Source of the DNA: Gracilariopsis chorda
Taxonomy: Eukaryota > Rhodophyta > Florideophyceae > Gracilariales > Gracilariaceae
DNA: 64,000 bases
Assembly: GCA_003194525.1 (NCBI GenBank)
Contig: NBIV01000002.1
Span: 806,001-870,000 of the forward strand
Direction: 5' to 3'
The notes beneath the pieces were generated by a model. It made no database searches, had not been told where the DNA came from, and was given only the letters and a program-made list of their open reading frames with translations. This document shows, piece after piece, positions 44,976 through 56,100 of the stretch (its first letter is position 1; each line of letters starts with the position of its first letter). The translations under genes and the position numbers were made by a program.

Positions 44976-47138
44976 CTATACGTCCTTCCGGTCGTTCACC
45001 TGTGGCTGCAGTGCCCCGGTATGGTTCCGATGGTCAGGATGCTTGAACGCATCGACAGGCTCGTCCAACATATTGACTTGATGTTGCTGCACGGGGGTCG
45101 TAAGGGGTGTTACGTACTTTGAACTCCCCGGGGTCCCTGTGGTCCTCTGGCTAATGGGCCTTCGGTAATAGTCTTCCACGCGGCGTACCCGATGGTTCTC
45201 CTCTCTACGGGCCATGACGTGGTTACGGATGTACTCAGGCATAAATTTGACGTAGTCACATGGACGGGCCATGGACAAGCAAATGGAACAAGGCTGATTA
45301 GACTTCGTAAAAGTATCCTTCCGCGGGGCCACTGGAGACAATCTGGGAGTAGCCTGAGCGGATGGTGTGGTCGTCCCTGAGGTCAGAACCGATGGTGCAC
45401 CAGATGGGGCCGAAGAGAAGCTCACTGCGAGTGCGTCCACAGTTTCAGAGTGTCCATAGGCTGAGTCCGTATCGGTCTGCGACTCGAACAGATGGACAAT
45501 TCCTCCCTTCGCCAGGGCTCTGGCGCGTCCCCTGGTATCCGCATCACCCGCGCGGCAGGAGGTCCTATATGTCTTCCCGTATCCTTCGGCGAAGGTCACC
45601 AGCTGACGTAACGAAAGGTCCGGATGGGCGGTGTAGTGGTTACGGCCGTGGGTCCATATGGCTGGTAACAGACGTGCAATAAAGTGTCGCTTAAGCCGAC
45701 CTTCAGAAAAAACGTTTTCGGAATGGCGGGCACGTGTCCAAAGTTGGTCAGCTAAGTCCCTTCCGGTCACATTGGAACCTTGATGGTATCCAATGACGTC
45801 CTGATAGGCATCCATTATGTGGTTATCGGAGGCATAGGTCTCCATAAAATAATGAACGACCTCAGGATAGGTTCTTAAGAGCTTCCTGTCACGGGCATCC
45901 ACAGGATTGGCCGAGCCAGTTATCTTGGAAACCACATGGTCTTTTGCTTGACCACTGAAGAAGAACTGAAATAAATACATTGCAGCTCCTTCATGGATAC
46001 CGTTCTGGTCACAGGCCACTTGGAACGAACTCAAGAACCTGAGGACTGTAATGGGATCCTTCCATGAAAAATAGTCGTGGATGGTCACTTGCATTCTCTT
46101 GGCCCACCTAGAAATACTCTTGGAGACGGATGAGGTGTACCGCTTGGACCGATCCAACAGGCGGTACGTGTCCACGTCCAAGACCGTCTGGAAAAGCTCA
46201 TTAGTCGTAGCCAATGGTCTGGGGGGCCGAACATCCGCATCGGTATAGGAGGTGCTGGAGGAGTGTGAATGGTCTTCATCACTGGAGTTCGAGTGGTCTC
46301 TCTTCCGACGGCTCGACCTCTCTGACCTTTGGTTTCTCTTCTTTTTCCTCTGGTCTTTGGCACTTCCATCGTCCCTCGGGACAGGCTCTTCACTCACCCG
46401 ATGGTATTCCACGGCATGCCGAATGCCGTACTGACCAATGGGCTCTTCTCCCGCGCGGCCTCTCTGCCTCTGTGGTCTCTCTACTCCAGGCGGTGAATGG
46501 TCCAGTGGACGTTCCTGATGGTTTCCCAGGAGAGGGACTAATTCTGTAGCTGCTCCCTGGGGTCTAGTCTGGTATGACCAATGGAAAACCGACGGTCTAC
46601 TTTGAGAAACAGCTCGAGAGCTGTCGAGTTGGCCTACCTGGCGTGTGATTTCCCCCTGGATGTTCGTGGAGATTGACTCCACTAGGACATCCGAGTGACC
46701 GACCAGAGAAATTAGTCGGTCGGCCAACACGGAGAGGTGGTCGCAAAGTGCCCTATCCAACTGGTCTCTTAGAAATTGCTCCATTTGGTCTTCACACCAA
46801 GAACGAATTTGTGGCTATAGGAGAGCGGCAACCGCGTCCACCATTTGGTCATCGGGGGCGAGTGCGGCTGGGTCCTGAGGCTGTGGTGCAATATTACTTT
46901 GGTCGACTGGCCATTTTAACTGTTCGACCCTTTAGCGGAGGCGAGCGACCAGTGGCGACTCCCGGATGAGTTGTTCGGGGTTGTCCACTGGGTCAGTCGT
47001 ACGTCCACTGGAACGGCTGCGCGTGCTCCTGTGGTCACTTCGGGCAGGTACCGGTGCAGGAGTGTCCGAAGTGGCCACGGGGGATGCTGGGGTTTCTTTT
47101 TGGGCGTCTGTGGTGGGATTGGGTTGTTCGTTATCCAT
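44976..47138 (-). pseudogene. Gypsy-2 gag region
   Basis: N-terminal part rich in Pro/Thr/Ser, then an RS/Asp-rich segment (RKKKRNQRSERSSRRKRD followed by a Ser-rich acidic run), then a capsid-type domain (TIHDYFSWKDPITVLRFLSSF) whose words parallel those of Gypsy-1 Gag. Treated as part of a broken element. Confidence 0.78.
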
Positions 47139-47245
47139 GATTTCACGGTTGCTTTCTGGTCAGAAACGACGACAAGTAGTCCAATGGTAGAAGTCCTATT
47201 CGGTTTCCTTCGGTCTGAAGATTCCAAACAGCTGTCGTTGTAGGC

Positions 47246-47263
47246 TTCTAGGTCGGGAGACCA
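47246..47263 (-). other. Gypsy-2 primer-binding site
   Basis: On the minus strand TGGTCTCCCGACCTAGAA, two bases after the LTR, identical to the Gypsy-1 site. Confidence 0.75.
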
Positions 47264-47265
47264 GA

Positions 47266-47794
47266 TGTAGTAGAATACTAGTCCAAAAGCCAAGTGTGAA
47301 AGTACTACCTACTAGGGGTAGCGGTGGCAGAGTAACAGCCATTAGGGTGACAGTCCACTGGGGTCTAGTTGTGTCGTGGGCACCTTTTGACGTGCAGGCG
47401 CAATGGGCGGGCGTTATCTGAGGTCCCTACAGGTCGGGCGCACTCGTAACGATGACTTGGAAGCCTGTGTCCGCTGGAAGCTTGGGGGCGACTAGAGGAC
47501 AGAGGTGGTGCTTGCCTTTACTCCTCAGTGGCGGGCTGCACTCGAGCCAACTAATATAGTCGAGGAGGCGCTCCAAACCACCGGTAGCTACTACTAAATA
47601 ATTAAATGAAATACTACACTATTCTGCGGTGCACTGTGCTGCAGTGCCAGGTCCACCGGAGGTCACACCTCAGATCACAATTATCTCCCACACGTGGCTA
47701 GTATTGACACGAGCCAGTAGTGCTCCGGTCCTTCATCCACCTCTTTGGCACTCCATTTTTGCCAGCCGTCTGATTTTAGGGCTATTGTACTACA
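47266..47794 (-). repeat. Gypsy-2 5' LTR
   Basis: 529 bp, same ends. Followed at 47795 by the target duplication TTCCT. Confidence 0.94.
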
Positions 47795-48446
47795 TTCCTG
47801 GATATCTTCTAAAATAGTTGCAATCCAAACGTCTGCCCTGCCCTACACATTGAAAACAGGACGTATGGCAGATCAGATACTTCTTATTCCTTATTCGCTT
47901 TATTCGCGACGCCTGAAATGTATGCGATATTCTGTCCTCTCCCCGTGCTCGTTCTTCCCTTATCTTTTGCATCATTGTTCCCAGTACTGTTCTCATCTCT
48001 TTTCCATATAGATTGCAGCATCTCTTGGATGAGACTAGAAATAATCGATGCGGAGTCATCAAATCTGATTCCCCTTAGTCCGTAGTAGTGCAGTACACAC
48101 TCGTCGTACTCCTTCCCATACCACATCTCCTCTTTTCTCCGAAATACCTCTAGATACCCTTTACGTGACTCTTTTGTATGTACTTCAGCTTTTCGATCTT
48201 CAATTGGAAAGCCATTCTCAAGGGATGAGAATGCTGTTGGAATTGTGTCGACAAGTTTTCAATTCCTATGACACAATCGGATTCTTTCTGAAGCCCTCCA
48301 TCAGTTTTAGTGTCCATTGCATTCCTACTATCCAGCTTGTCTACCTTGGACTTCATTTTCCGTTCCTTGAGCAGTTCTATCATGTTGCTAAAAAGCAGAC
48401 ACATCCTTCTCCCCATTGTCTTCATAGCCACTCTCTTCTGCCACAC
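47795..48446 (-). pseudogene. MULE-B linker coding remnant
   Basis: Two short minus frames (48446-48150 and 48126-47884) and a third overlapping them read as charged, helical protein (for example MIELLKERKMKSKVDKLDS). They lie between the Ulp1-like ORF and the Gypsy-2 insertion point. No domain is recognised; they probably belong to one of the MULE genes. Confidence 0.4.
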
Positions 48447-48531
48447 TGATCAAATTCAGAACCCTTACTTTGGCTGAACTCTATCGGAATTGATCTGTAA
48501 GAGAATTGCCGTATCCTGAACCAAAAGTTCT

Positions 48532-49221
48532 TTAAGGCAGGATATTGGGTGTTTCAGCGAACGTGCGACATCCTCCGAGGACGTATGCTCCGCAGCTATA
48601 ACCATCGGGCTGCCTTTGGAAGTTCAGCTTATCTAAAAGGTTGGTATCCGGTGAGATGTGCCATCTTATTGAGAATCTTGGACAAGCTCTATCAAACGGT
48701 GCTTTGAAGAAGTTAGGGATATAAATAGGACACTTCCACCTCACGTTAACCCCAAAAAACACTGTTTGAAGCTCTTTCTTTCTCAAGGCACTGATATCCC
48801 GGCTTCCTAAAATAACTCCCCAATGTTCACTGCTGAAGTGCAGAAGGCATACGACAGTGGTAACTTCCGATTCTTCTACATTAAGATTCTCTTGAAATGA
48901 CTTCACGAACAAACCGAGATGCTCCATTCTGTACTGAGTGGAATACCTCTTAGAATAAAAAGACTTTTCCAACCCCATGAGATACGCACCAGTCAGACAA
49001 TTACAGAGAACAACTCCTTTCCTCGGTTTGTGACTGGATATTCTGGCACTTATGAGTACATTACATAAGTACTTCCAGGAGTAGCAATGCTTAATGAACA
49101 CAATAGAAACTGCTTGGTTTCGGTCATTAATGAGCAATCGCGATCCCTTATTGCGCAATGCGCGATGAAACAAAGAATTGAATCTGTCGATTACTACTCC
49201 AGAATGTGCTCTTAAGTCCAT
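48532..49221 (-). CDS. Ulp1-like cysteine protease (C48) ORF of MULE-B
   Basis: 229 aa. The C48 catalytic layout is visible: SSEHWGVILG with His-Trp, FFGVNVRW where the family has an acidic residue (here Asn), and QRQPDGYSCGAYV with the oxyanion Gln and catalytic Cys. Cellular Ulp1 proteases cut SUMO from proteins. In plants, MULEs have captured this domain (Kaonashi elements), where its use is unknown. The reading frame is intact through the catalytic part although the element is otherwise decayed; the acidic-to-Asn change may mean loss of activity. The N-terminus is uncertain because a longer protein may have existed. Confidence 0.72.
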   Translation of the reverse strand: MDLRAHSGVVIDRFNSLFHRALRNKGSRLLINDRNQAVSIVFIKHCYSWKYLCNVLISARISSHKPRKGVVLCNCLTGAYLMGLEKSFYSKRYSTQYRMEHLGLFVKSFQENLNVEESEVTTVVCLLHFSSEHWGVILGSRDISALRKKELQTVFFGVNVRWKCPIYIPNFFKAPFDRACPRFSIRWHISPDTNLLDKLNFQRQPDGYSCGAYVLGGCRTFAETPNILP

Positions 49222-49669
49222 GAAGAACTGTTCTACTTCTTAGCTTTCCCATTAGTATGGTCATCATAGCTTGACTCATTTTGTGATGTGGTGGTTTTCA
49301 TCATTCCTTGTTCTAGGCTCGTAAAATGCTCACCTGGCTTTTCGATAATACTGGTACTTCAGTCTGTCTTTGAAGTTCATCGACGCCAAGACGAAAGAAC
49401 AATTTGCTTGCGTTTAAATTTTTGCGTTGCTGATGTTTGAATGACAAACCGTTGTGATGCTCTGAACGAACTTGAACAGAACGTGAAAATGACGATCTTT
49501 ACAGACAGCAGCACTTCAAAACATTTTATGTGTTTCGGTCGAAAGAGGATGAATCTAACATGTTCAGGATGTCCGATAACTATGCGAAGATTTTGTTCTT
49601 CCAAAACAGAGATGAATGGAGCATCTCGGTGGCTTTATACGGTGTGTGCTACTCAATTGGCCCTTTTAT

Positions 49670-49911
49670 TGACTGCGGGTTGATTGGTTGGGAATATGAA
49701 AAGAGTGACCTGACACGTCGTGGTTGGGTACTGGTGGCATCCACGGGACATTAAACTGAACTCTATTCTGTGACTGGATCGATGCATATGCTGATATATG
49801 ACTTCAGAAGACCGTAGTCTCCGATGCTGCACTCTCTGTGCCAGTCCGTACTCTGCACTGTGATTGGGTATGTTTTTACTCAAAACAAACGGTATTGATT
49901 CAGCTCGTGCC
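49670..49911 (-). repeat. MULE-B right terminal inverted repeat
   Basis: Reverse-complement partner of 32161-32400; its outer end reads ATTCAGCTCGTGCC. Confidence 0.85.
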
Positions 49912-50490
49912 GTAGCACTTACGTACAAATTGCACACGGCACTATTGAGGCGAACGTGGACTTTGGACGTGTTCATTGTACTATCAAGATTGACGTAGAA
50001 GTAGAACGTGTGCAATGTACGCGAGTAACCAAAGAGTCGCGTAGTAACCATGTAAAAGCCACCCACCTCGATAAGCTCGACTCTCGAGCAACCGTGAAAG
50101 AACTCCTATGAACCATGAAACACCTAAGATGCGACGCAGCGCTCTCTATAAATGGACAGGTCTTCAGACAACGACAACCCCGACTAGGATTCTTTTTTAA
50201 TCGAAAGAGTGTTTGCTTTTCGTTCCTACCCACAGTAACCAACAACTGACCCCGGAACCGAAACCCACTTCCGATAGAAAATTGAGTCACGTTTTCTTAC
50301 CTTTGTTGTAGATCACGTAAATCGCGTTCAATCTCCAACTTCTTTCTATGCACTGCGTGATTCAGATGGAACACCAGAACAACTTTCTTTGCGACAAAAA
50401 TGTAATGCGCAACCCAACGACAAAACGAGTGAAGCAAACATTAGAAGTACTCTTGCATCGGCCAGAAAACTGTGCTTCAAGCATGGTTGG
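49912..50490. other. Spacer between MULE-B and hAT element
   Basis: About 580 bp. Short ORFs only; nothing recognised. Confidence 0.4.
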
Positions 50491-50497
50491 AACGCAA

Positions 50498-50650
50498 TCG
50501 ATTAGATCGCAATCGATTGCAATCCAAAGATTGCAATTCCCGATTGCAGGAGTCCTGGACGATTGCAATTCCTAATTGCAGGAGTCCTGGACGACTGCAA
50601 TCTGATGGGTGCTATTTCAGCAATCGTTCGCATCAGATTGCAATCGATCT
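50498..50650. repeat. Left subterminal repeats of hAT element
   Basis: Multiple GATTGCAAT/ATTGCAATC words in both orientations. Includes a 32-bp tandem pair (50529-50560 and 50561-50592) ending CAGGAGTCCTGGAC, and a TGCAATCTGATGGG word shared with the right cluster. Confidence 0.65.
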
Positions 50651-51029
50651 GGCAGGAAGTATTCTACATGTCTCGGACTTTGGAATCTGTAGTAACGTCG
50701 CTTTAAAACATACCCGTCACTAATCGACATAAGAGTTGTTACAATGTTGGCAACCCTCTTTAGTACAAACCATTAGGTTTTCATAAGCAACTAGAAGCAA
50801 ATCTTGAAGAAAAGCTGACGATTGCTAGACCAATACACTGATTCCTCAGAACTTTTTTCTGTGGCACAATATTACGCAAAGAAAAGCGTTATCAAATCAT
50901 CACACTTCCTTCAAACCATCACACACCCTTCTGGTTTGCGGTGAGCGACAATGGCCCCTTTCATATCGATACCAGATACCAGTACCCAAGCAAGTCGTTT
51001 ACACTTTTGCAAAATTCGAACGCACCCAA

Positions 51030-52771
51030 ATGAAAGCCACTAAATCAAAGACGTCTACGAAAAAGACCGAAGCCCATTTAGTCTTTCAATGCGCCAATGT
51101 TCAATGCCGTGAACCTTGCGGTTTAATAAGCTTTCAAAAGAGCAAAGTGTTTTACAAACCGTACCGCCATCTTTGCATTTGCATTGCAGATGGCGACAAA
51201 ACGATTATGTTGGACATGTATCGAGATTTTATGAAGCAAAAGGATCAAGGGTCAGACCAAGGCGCTCTTACACAATTTGTTGCTAAGATAACTCCAAGAG
51301 CAAAGAAAATGAATGGATACATTGAGATTATTGTTATGAACAATTTACCGTTCAAGATTGTCAAGGATGCCAACTCTTGAAAGTTTTCGATTCACAGTGA
51401 ACACTTCGTGCGTTTTACAATTCGCAAGACAATGAATAAGTTGACAGAGTTGGTAGAAAAGAGAATTATGGTTCATTTGCATAATGTTAAGCGTTGAGCT
51501 CTACTCCACGATGGGTGGACATGTAGGGGCTTACAATACATTGGTCTCTTTGCATCATAGGTTCCGACGAAACAGATAACCTATTCGCCGTCTACTACAG
51601 ATGATGACAGCTCTGTAGAGCTTGCACTACTTTTGCGCAGCCCAACGGCACATTTTGAGTCAGAGAAACACTCTTCTGATGTTCTGAACGATTTCTTTCT
51701 GAAAACTGTCGATTTCACAGCTACAACACATGCCGAACAAATCAAAAAAATGTTTCGGTTCTACGATGAAGGTGAATCTTCCTGGATGATATGTCAAGCG
51801 CCAGACAACTGTGTTGTTAACAAAAAGCATGCTCGGTTGCTGAACATTCCCAATGTTGGATGCAAAAGTCATTTGTTAAATATGGAAGTTAACTACATGG
51901 TAGAAATGACTACTGATCTTGCGCAAATATTAGCGCTTTTTCATGAGACTATGACAAACTGCAAACAGAAACTTCGTAACTTTGCTCTTTTGCAAAACAT
52001 TATAGACCTCTGCCTTGTTTTGTACAGCATAACTAGGTGGTCTGGCAAACTACACATGCTGCAACCTTTTCTCCGAATCCGAGATAGGCTTATAAAAGAA
52101 AGCAATGACATAAGATCGGATTTGCACGTTAACTCTAGTGTGAATTTTAAGAGTAAAGTGGAAGTCTATTGCACACGACTGCAAAAAATTGACTTTGCTA
52201 CACGAGCGTTACAAACGACAAAACGTTCTCTCTCCTTCTGTCAAAATGTTTTGGACTGTTTGGTTGCTGATGTTTGCTCTGGGTTTAGAGATTCCAGTAC
52301 TCCTTTTCGTCTTTGTTTCTTGAAAAACAAATACATTGGATGTGAATCTGAAATTTTACAGGACAGTACGTTTGAAATGGGTGTATGGAAGATACAAAAA
52401 AACCGCGTTGCAGCTATGTCGGCAGCTGAAAAGAATGCGTGTGTTCGTTTGTTACTCTCTGTCAGTGGTACGGATGATGAAGATGATTTCAACAATGCAA
52501 CATCAATGCAGTCTTACAAAGAGCATGTGAATCACTATAGTCGTCGAATTAAGGGTCAGAGTCTCTTTACATGAACTGTGATTTTATATTGGGGTCAGTG
52601 GCCGAGGTGAAACGTTTGTGGTCTATTGCAGACAAGATTCTCAGCGACAATCGGATGAGAACTTGTCCGCAAGCGTTTGAAGCTATTTTGTTTCTGCTCG
52701 AAAATCGCCGCTTCTGGGATGTTGGACTGGTTAAGGAGGCAATGGGAATGGTTAAATTAGACGACAGCTAA
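51030..52771 (+). pseudogene. hAT transposase remnants
   Basis: Three plus-strand frames: 51030-51380 (N-terminal, 116 aa), 51633-52574 (313 aa, central) and 52571-52771 (66 aa). The last has the hAT C-terminal dimerisation pattern: SVAEVKRLWSIADKIL, then R, then CPQAFEAILFLLENRRFW. The central part has KSHLLNMEVNY and the hAT-like CKQKLRN helices. The frame changes at about 51381-51632 and at 52574, plus stops, show that the gene is broken, unless small introns explain them. The family call rests mostly on the C-terminal block and the flanking repeats. Confidence 0.65.
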
Positions 52772-52811
52772 GAAAAACAATATGGTTTCTATGATGGTTG
52801 GTTTTGCCGTG

Positions 52812-52960
52812 ACAGATTGCAATCTGATTGCTTTATTCCGGAAGATTGCAATCTGATGGGAATGTAGCTAAGAGGATTGCAATCTGATGGGCAGTAAAGC
52901 AATGCGATTGCAATCGCGAATTGGATTGCCCATCAGATTTGCAATCCCCTCCCCCTCGGA
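52812..52960. repeat. Right subterminal repeats of hAT element
   Basis: At least three copies of GATTGCAATCTGATGGG or close variants, plus inverted CCCATCAGATTTGCAATCC. Same core as the left cluster. Confidence 0.65.
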
Positions 52961-53142
52961 TTGCTTCCATCCCTGCCCGCAAGACCAAATCGCAGATCTC
53001 AAATGCGTTCCCGTACGCAGCTAGTCCTACAAAATCGCAGCAAAGTATTCGCAAAGAGCAACTAGGATTTGGCTATACTTGCGAAGAAGTAGTGTTTCTT
53101 CTCGATCTCATGGAAAGGTGCTGCAGGGCTCATGACATGTGA
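52921..53142 (+). CDS. Short ORF with Myb/SANT-like helix, unassigned
   Basis: 73 aa overlapping the right hAT repeat cluster at its start. The second half, LGFGYTCEEVVFLLDLMERC, resembles the first helix of Myb/SANT-like DNA-binding domains of transposon-linked proteins, which often begin with a tyrosine/tryptophan, two acids and LLDL. The ORF ends soon after, so at most a fragment is present. The start codon is not secure. Confidence 0.3.
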   Translation: MDCPSDLQSPPPRIASIPARKTKSQISNAFPYAASPTKSQQSIRKEQLGFGYTCEEVVFLLDLMERCCRAHDM

Positions 53143-56100
53143 TGCACTTGACGAGAGCATAACATGCATTATTCAGATCGAGTGCGAGAAACAGAATCCC
53201 TACATCGAAAACATGTCAGTCTTTACCTCATGCGAGTACCTACTGGAAGCCCACCCTTAACTTGAGACAAGGGCTAAACGAAGTCACAAGACGTTCATGA
53301 AAAGATGTGATATTGGTGACGGAAATGAGGTTGGGTGCCCGATTACCACTCAAAAGCAGATGCTGCTGCCATGGGGTATAATACGACGCCAGCGGGTGAT
53401 GATGATAAAGAGCCGAAGACAGTTCTGAAAGACAACAAGCAAATCCTGACGAAAGATGCGTCCCATGTTCACCGTTTGGCACATGTACGAGCAGCACAGT
53501 CATCCCAGTCATAGGATCTCGTGGAGTTATTCAAACTTTCCTTTATTGCGCAGCAGCACAATCGAAAGAAACAAGTTTCCTGCCGAGAGAAAAGTTTTTT
53601 TAACCAGATACGTTTTACCCTTACGTTGTAGTTAGACATCAAGGGCCCACAACCAAGAAGAAGAAGAAGAAAGAAACAAATCGGACGTAAGATTCGGGGG
53701 ATTGATCAAAACTTCAAGCGAAAGGCATGAACTTACGACGGAAAGGATGATGATCAGTGGTTCGGTACGTTCAACACCGCCACCCTCCGCAGATCAGCAG
53801 GTGTTTCTGAATAATGCCGTCGTCGACACCGCTGAGATGTTTTCAAACAGTCAGTCTATCGGTTTCCGGAGTGCTGTTGTAAATGCAGTTATTATGTGAG
53901 TGAGGGCAACCGTCTTTGTACAACATTGAAAGGTTAGGCTTCGGTCGTCGGTAATAGCTTTCTTCCGCACCTTTCTTCGTATTGCACACGAGCTTTAACT
54001 AGAGGCAAGCATGACTGCCAGCACGCATACCTCATTGCGCACGTGACCACATCAATACTGTTTGCTGTTGTTCCGCATGATCATGTAGGTTTGCCGATGA
54101 TTTGTAGCTTGTCTTTAATAAAGAGTGATACCTTGCTTGAGCAAGAACACCTTGTGTTCCACTAACACCTGGTGGTAGAAGGCTACAAAGGGCAAAGGGC
54201 CAACCCTTCGTAACATGGTATTCCTTTACCCTTCCCCTTCCCCTGCGGAAGAGGAGACCAGGACGCTACTACTACCATCACCTGTATGTAACGGTGATTA
54301 GTTCAACGGACATAGAAACAGCTTTAAAGTCCATACAAGACGGGCAGAAAAATAAGACTTCGGATGGGGCTCATTGTATCTTCTCGGATAATGGCAGCAG
54401 GTTACAAATCAGTACTGCCCTGGAGAAATTGGGGGCGGTCTTGCAATCATCTTCAGAGCAGCAGAAACGGCTGCTCGCATGGTGTAGCGCTTATGGTCAA
54501 AATAAGCTTCGAATCGATCGTACCTCTGAGCTCTTGCAACTCGCCGTGGGTTGGTAAGAAAGGCGTGCTTATGTGGCATGAATTAGCGTTCCTGCCGAGG
54601 TACACTTACAGAACTGGAGATGAATGGTTTCCCTTTTGTTGTGATGCACGGTGAGTCGCCTTCGTATTTGATGGGTGATCGTACCCTTGGTATTCTTCGT
54701 ATCTACAAATTGTTCGTAACTTTTATGTTGGGTGTGGAGTTTAGAACAAGTCCATTCCGACAACAACAATGCGAGGTGTTCCTTTTTCGATGCTCATCTG
54801 CGACTTCCTCACTTTTTCACTTTTAACCTTTTCTTCGAGGACCACCCCCCTAGGAAACGCCGGGATGTCGTAATCCAGTTTGAGAAACGTTCTTCTTTCA
54901 GGAGAGTTCGTAACGCAATGTCTCGTTTACACTCTCACATACATCAGGCTGGTATGTGCCTTACGAAAGCCACGGGTCTAACTTTGTCGTCCTGAGGATT
55001 GATTGTTCCACGGCGCGTAACAATAAGTTGGCGGTGTCCGAACTTCGGAATAAGAAGGCGACGCAATTGCAAGCCCTATAATCCATTGTTCCATGTGTTG
55101 CGAGTCACAACTTGCGACTCGCAGCTTGCAACTAGCGAGGGGACGCACACCACAGCCCTCGGAGGACTGTAACGTGCTGGATGAGTGTGCGAGCGATATC
55201 GTGTCAAAAACCATGGGCACTGCCATTGCGTGATGTGCGCAAACGGCTTACATACCAAGACGCATGTATGGCCACTTGAGTAAGGGGCGTGAAAAAGCTC
55301 AACCGTGGGGGCCTGTCCATGTGCTGGCGTGAGTACACTTACGTACTGTGAATGAGAGCGACAATTCTGGACTCATTTCTGTGTTCGCAAGAGAGATCGT
55401 GTGGTTGGGAAGAATAGTTTTCAAACAAGCCATCGTTCGACAATCGATCTGACGTTGCTCTTTTTAACTGCAGTAGGTAGAACCACCACAGGTTGAATGT
55501 GGGCGAATGTGTCCGGAGCGAATGCAGTTTCAGGTTGGATTGCAGTGCAGACGATGTTAACAGGGTTAACCCTTTACCCCTTCGAGCTGTAAGAGTGGAG
55601 ATGCGAGGAAAGTGTGCCAAAAAAGGTTGAGATATCATACTGGGGCAGCATCTCAAAGACACCAGTTCTGGATGCAGTTTGAGTATCTACTTTATGATGG
55701 ATACTCACAAAGGACTGGATGATTAAGTTATATCCACCGACTGCCCATTGGGGAAGGCTAGTCATGGGCTGTGGTGTAGGACACAAAAATACGTGGCTGT
55801 TTGGTATGTTCGGGTGCGCTGGAGGGCGAGAAAGAGTATGGGCAGTTGCTCCTTTGTGTGTGCGCAAGAGCCGTGGTGCGGTGTGGTACAGATACCTTCG
55901 GTATGCAAGCGTATCGGGAAATGCGTCTGCAAACACAAACTCATGGGTTGGGGAGGACGGGGCGACGGTGTTCAAAGTGGTAGGGATAGCAAGATTGAAT
56001 ACGTCGGACGTCCCCGTTAAGGTTCGGCATAATGAATGTAGCGTTTTGCCTTTGGCAGGCACCCCGCAAAATGCTAAACGGATGCGGGATCAGCTTGTGC

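Larger units (their letters stand above)
36362..47794 (-). mobile_element. Gypsy-2: chromodomain LTR retrotransposon (chromovirus), broken
   Basis: About 11.4 kb on the minus strand with 525- and 529-bp LTRs (TGTAGTA...TACTACA) and a perfect 5-bp target duplication TTCCT (36357-36361 and 47795-47799). Order on the minus strand: 5' LTR, primer site, gag, pol with chromodomain, then a region carrying an antisense ORF, purine tract (AATGGGGGGAGTA) and 3' LTR. A solo LTR of the Gypsy-1 family is inserted between 39267 and 40087. The LTRs differ by several percent and the coding part has several breaks, so it is an old copy. Confidence 0.95.
32161..49911 (-). mobile_element. MULE-B: Mutator-like element with transposase and Ulp1-like ORFs, split by Gypsy-2
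   Basis: Ends are long inverted repeats: 32161-~32400 and ~49670-49911, both starting GGCACGAGCTGAAT and alignable over ~240 bp. Flanks CTATCACAT (left) and GTAGCACTT (right) agree at 6 of 9 positions, as expected for a decayed 9-bp target duplication. Without Gypsy-2 it is ~6.3 kb. On the minus strand it carries a Ulp1-like ORF, a basic linker, and transposase remnants with FAR1-like zinc region, DDE-type core and SWIM finger. MULEs combining transposase and Ulp1 are known from plants (Kaonashi). The element is decayed. Confidence 0.85.
50490..52990 (+). mobile_element. Decayed hAT DNA transposon
   Basis: Bounded by clusters of GATTGCAATC-type repeats (50498-50650 and 52812-52960), typical of the subterminal transposase-binding sites of hAT elements. 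The inner part codes hAT transposase remnants on the plus strand. The exact termini and 8-bp target duplication were not found; CCATCCCTG near 52976 resembles a hAT right end (reverse complement CAGGGATGG), but no matching left end is seen. Confidence 0.7.
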
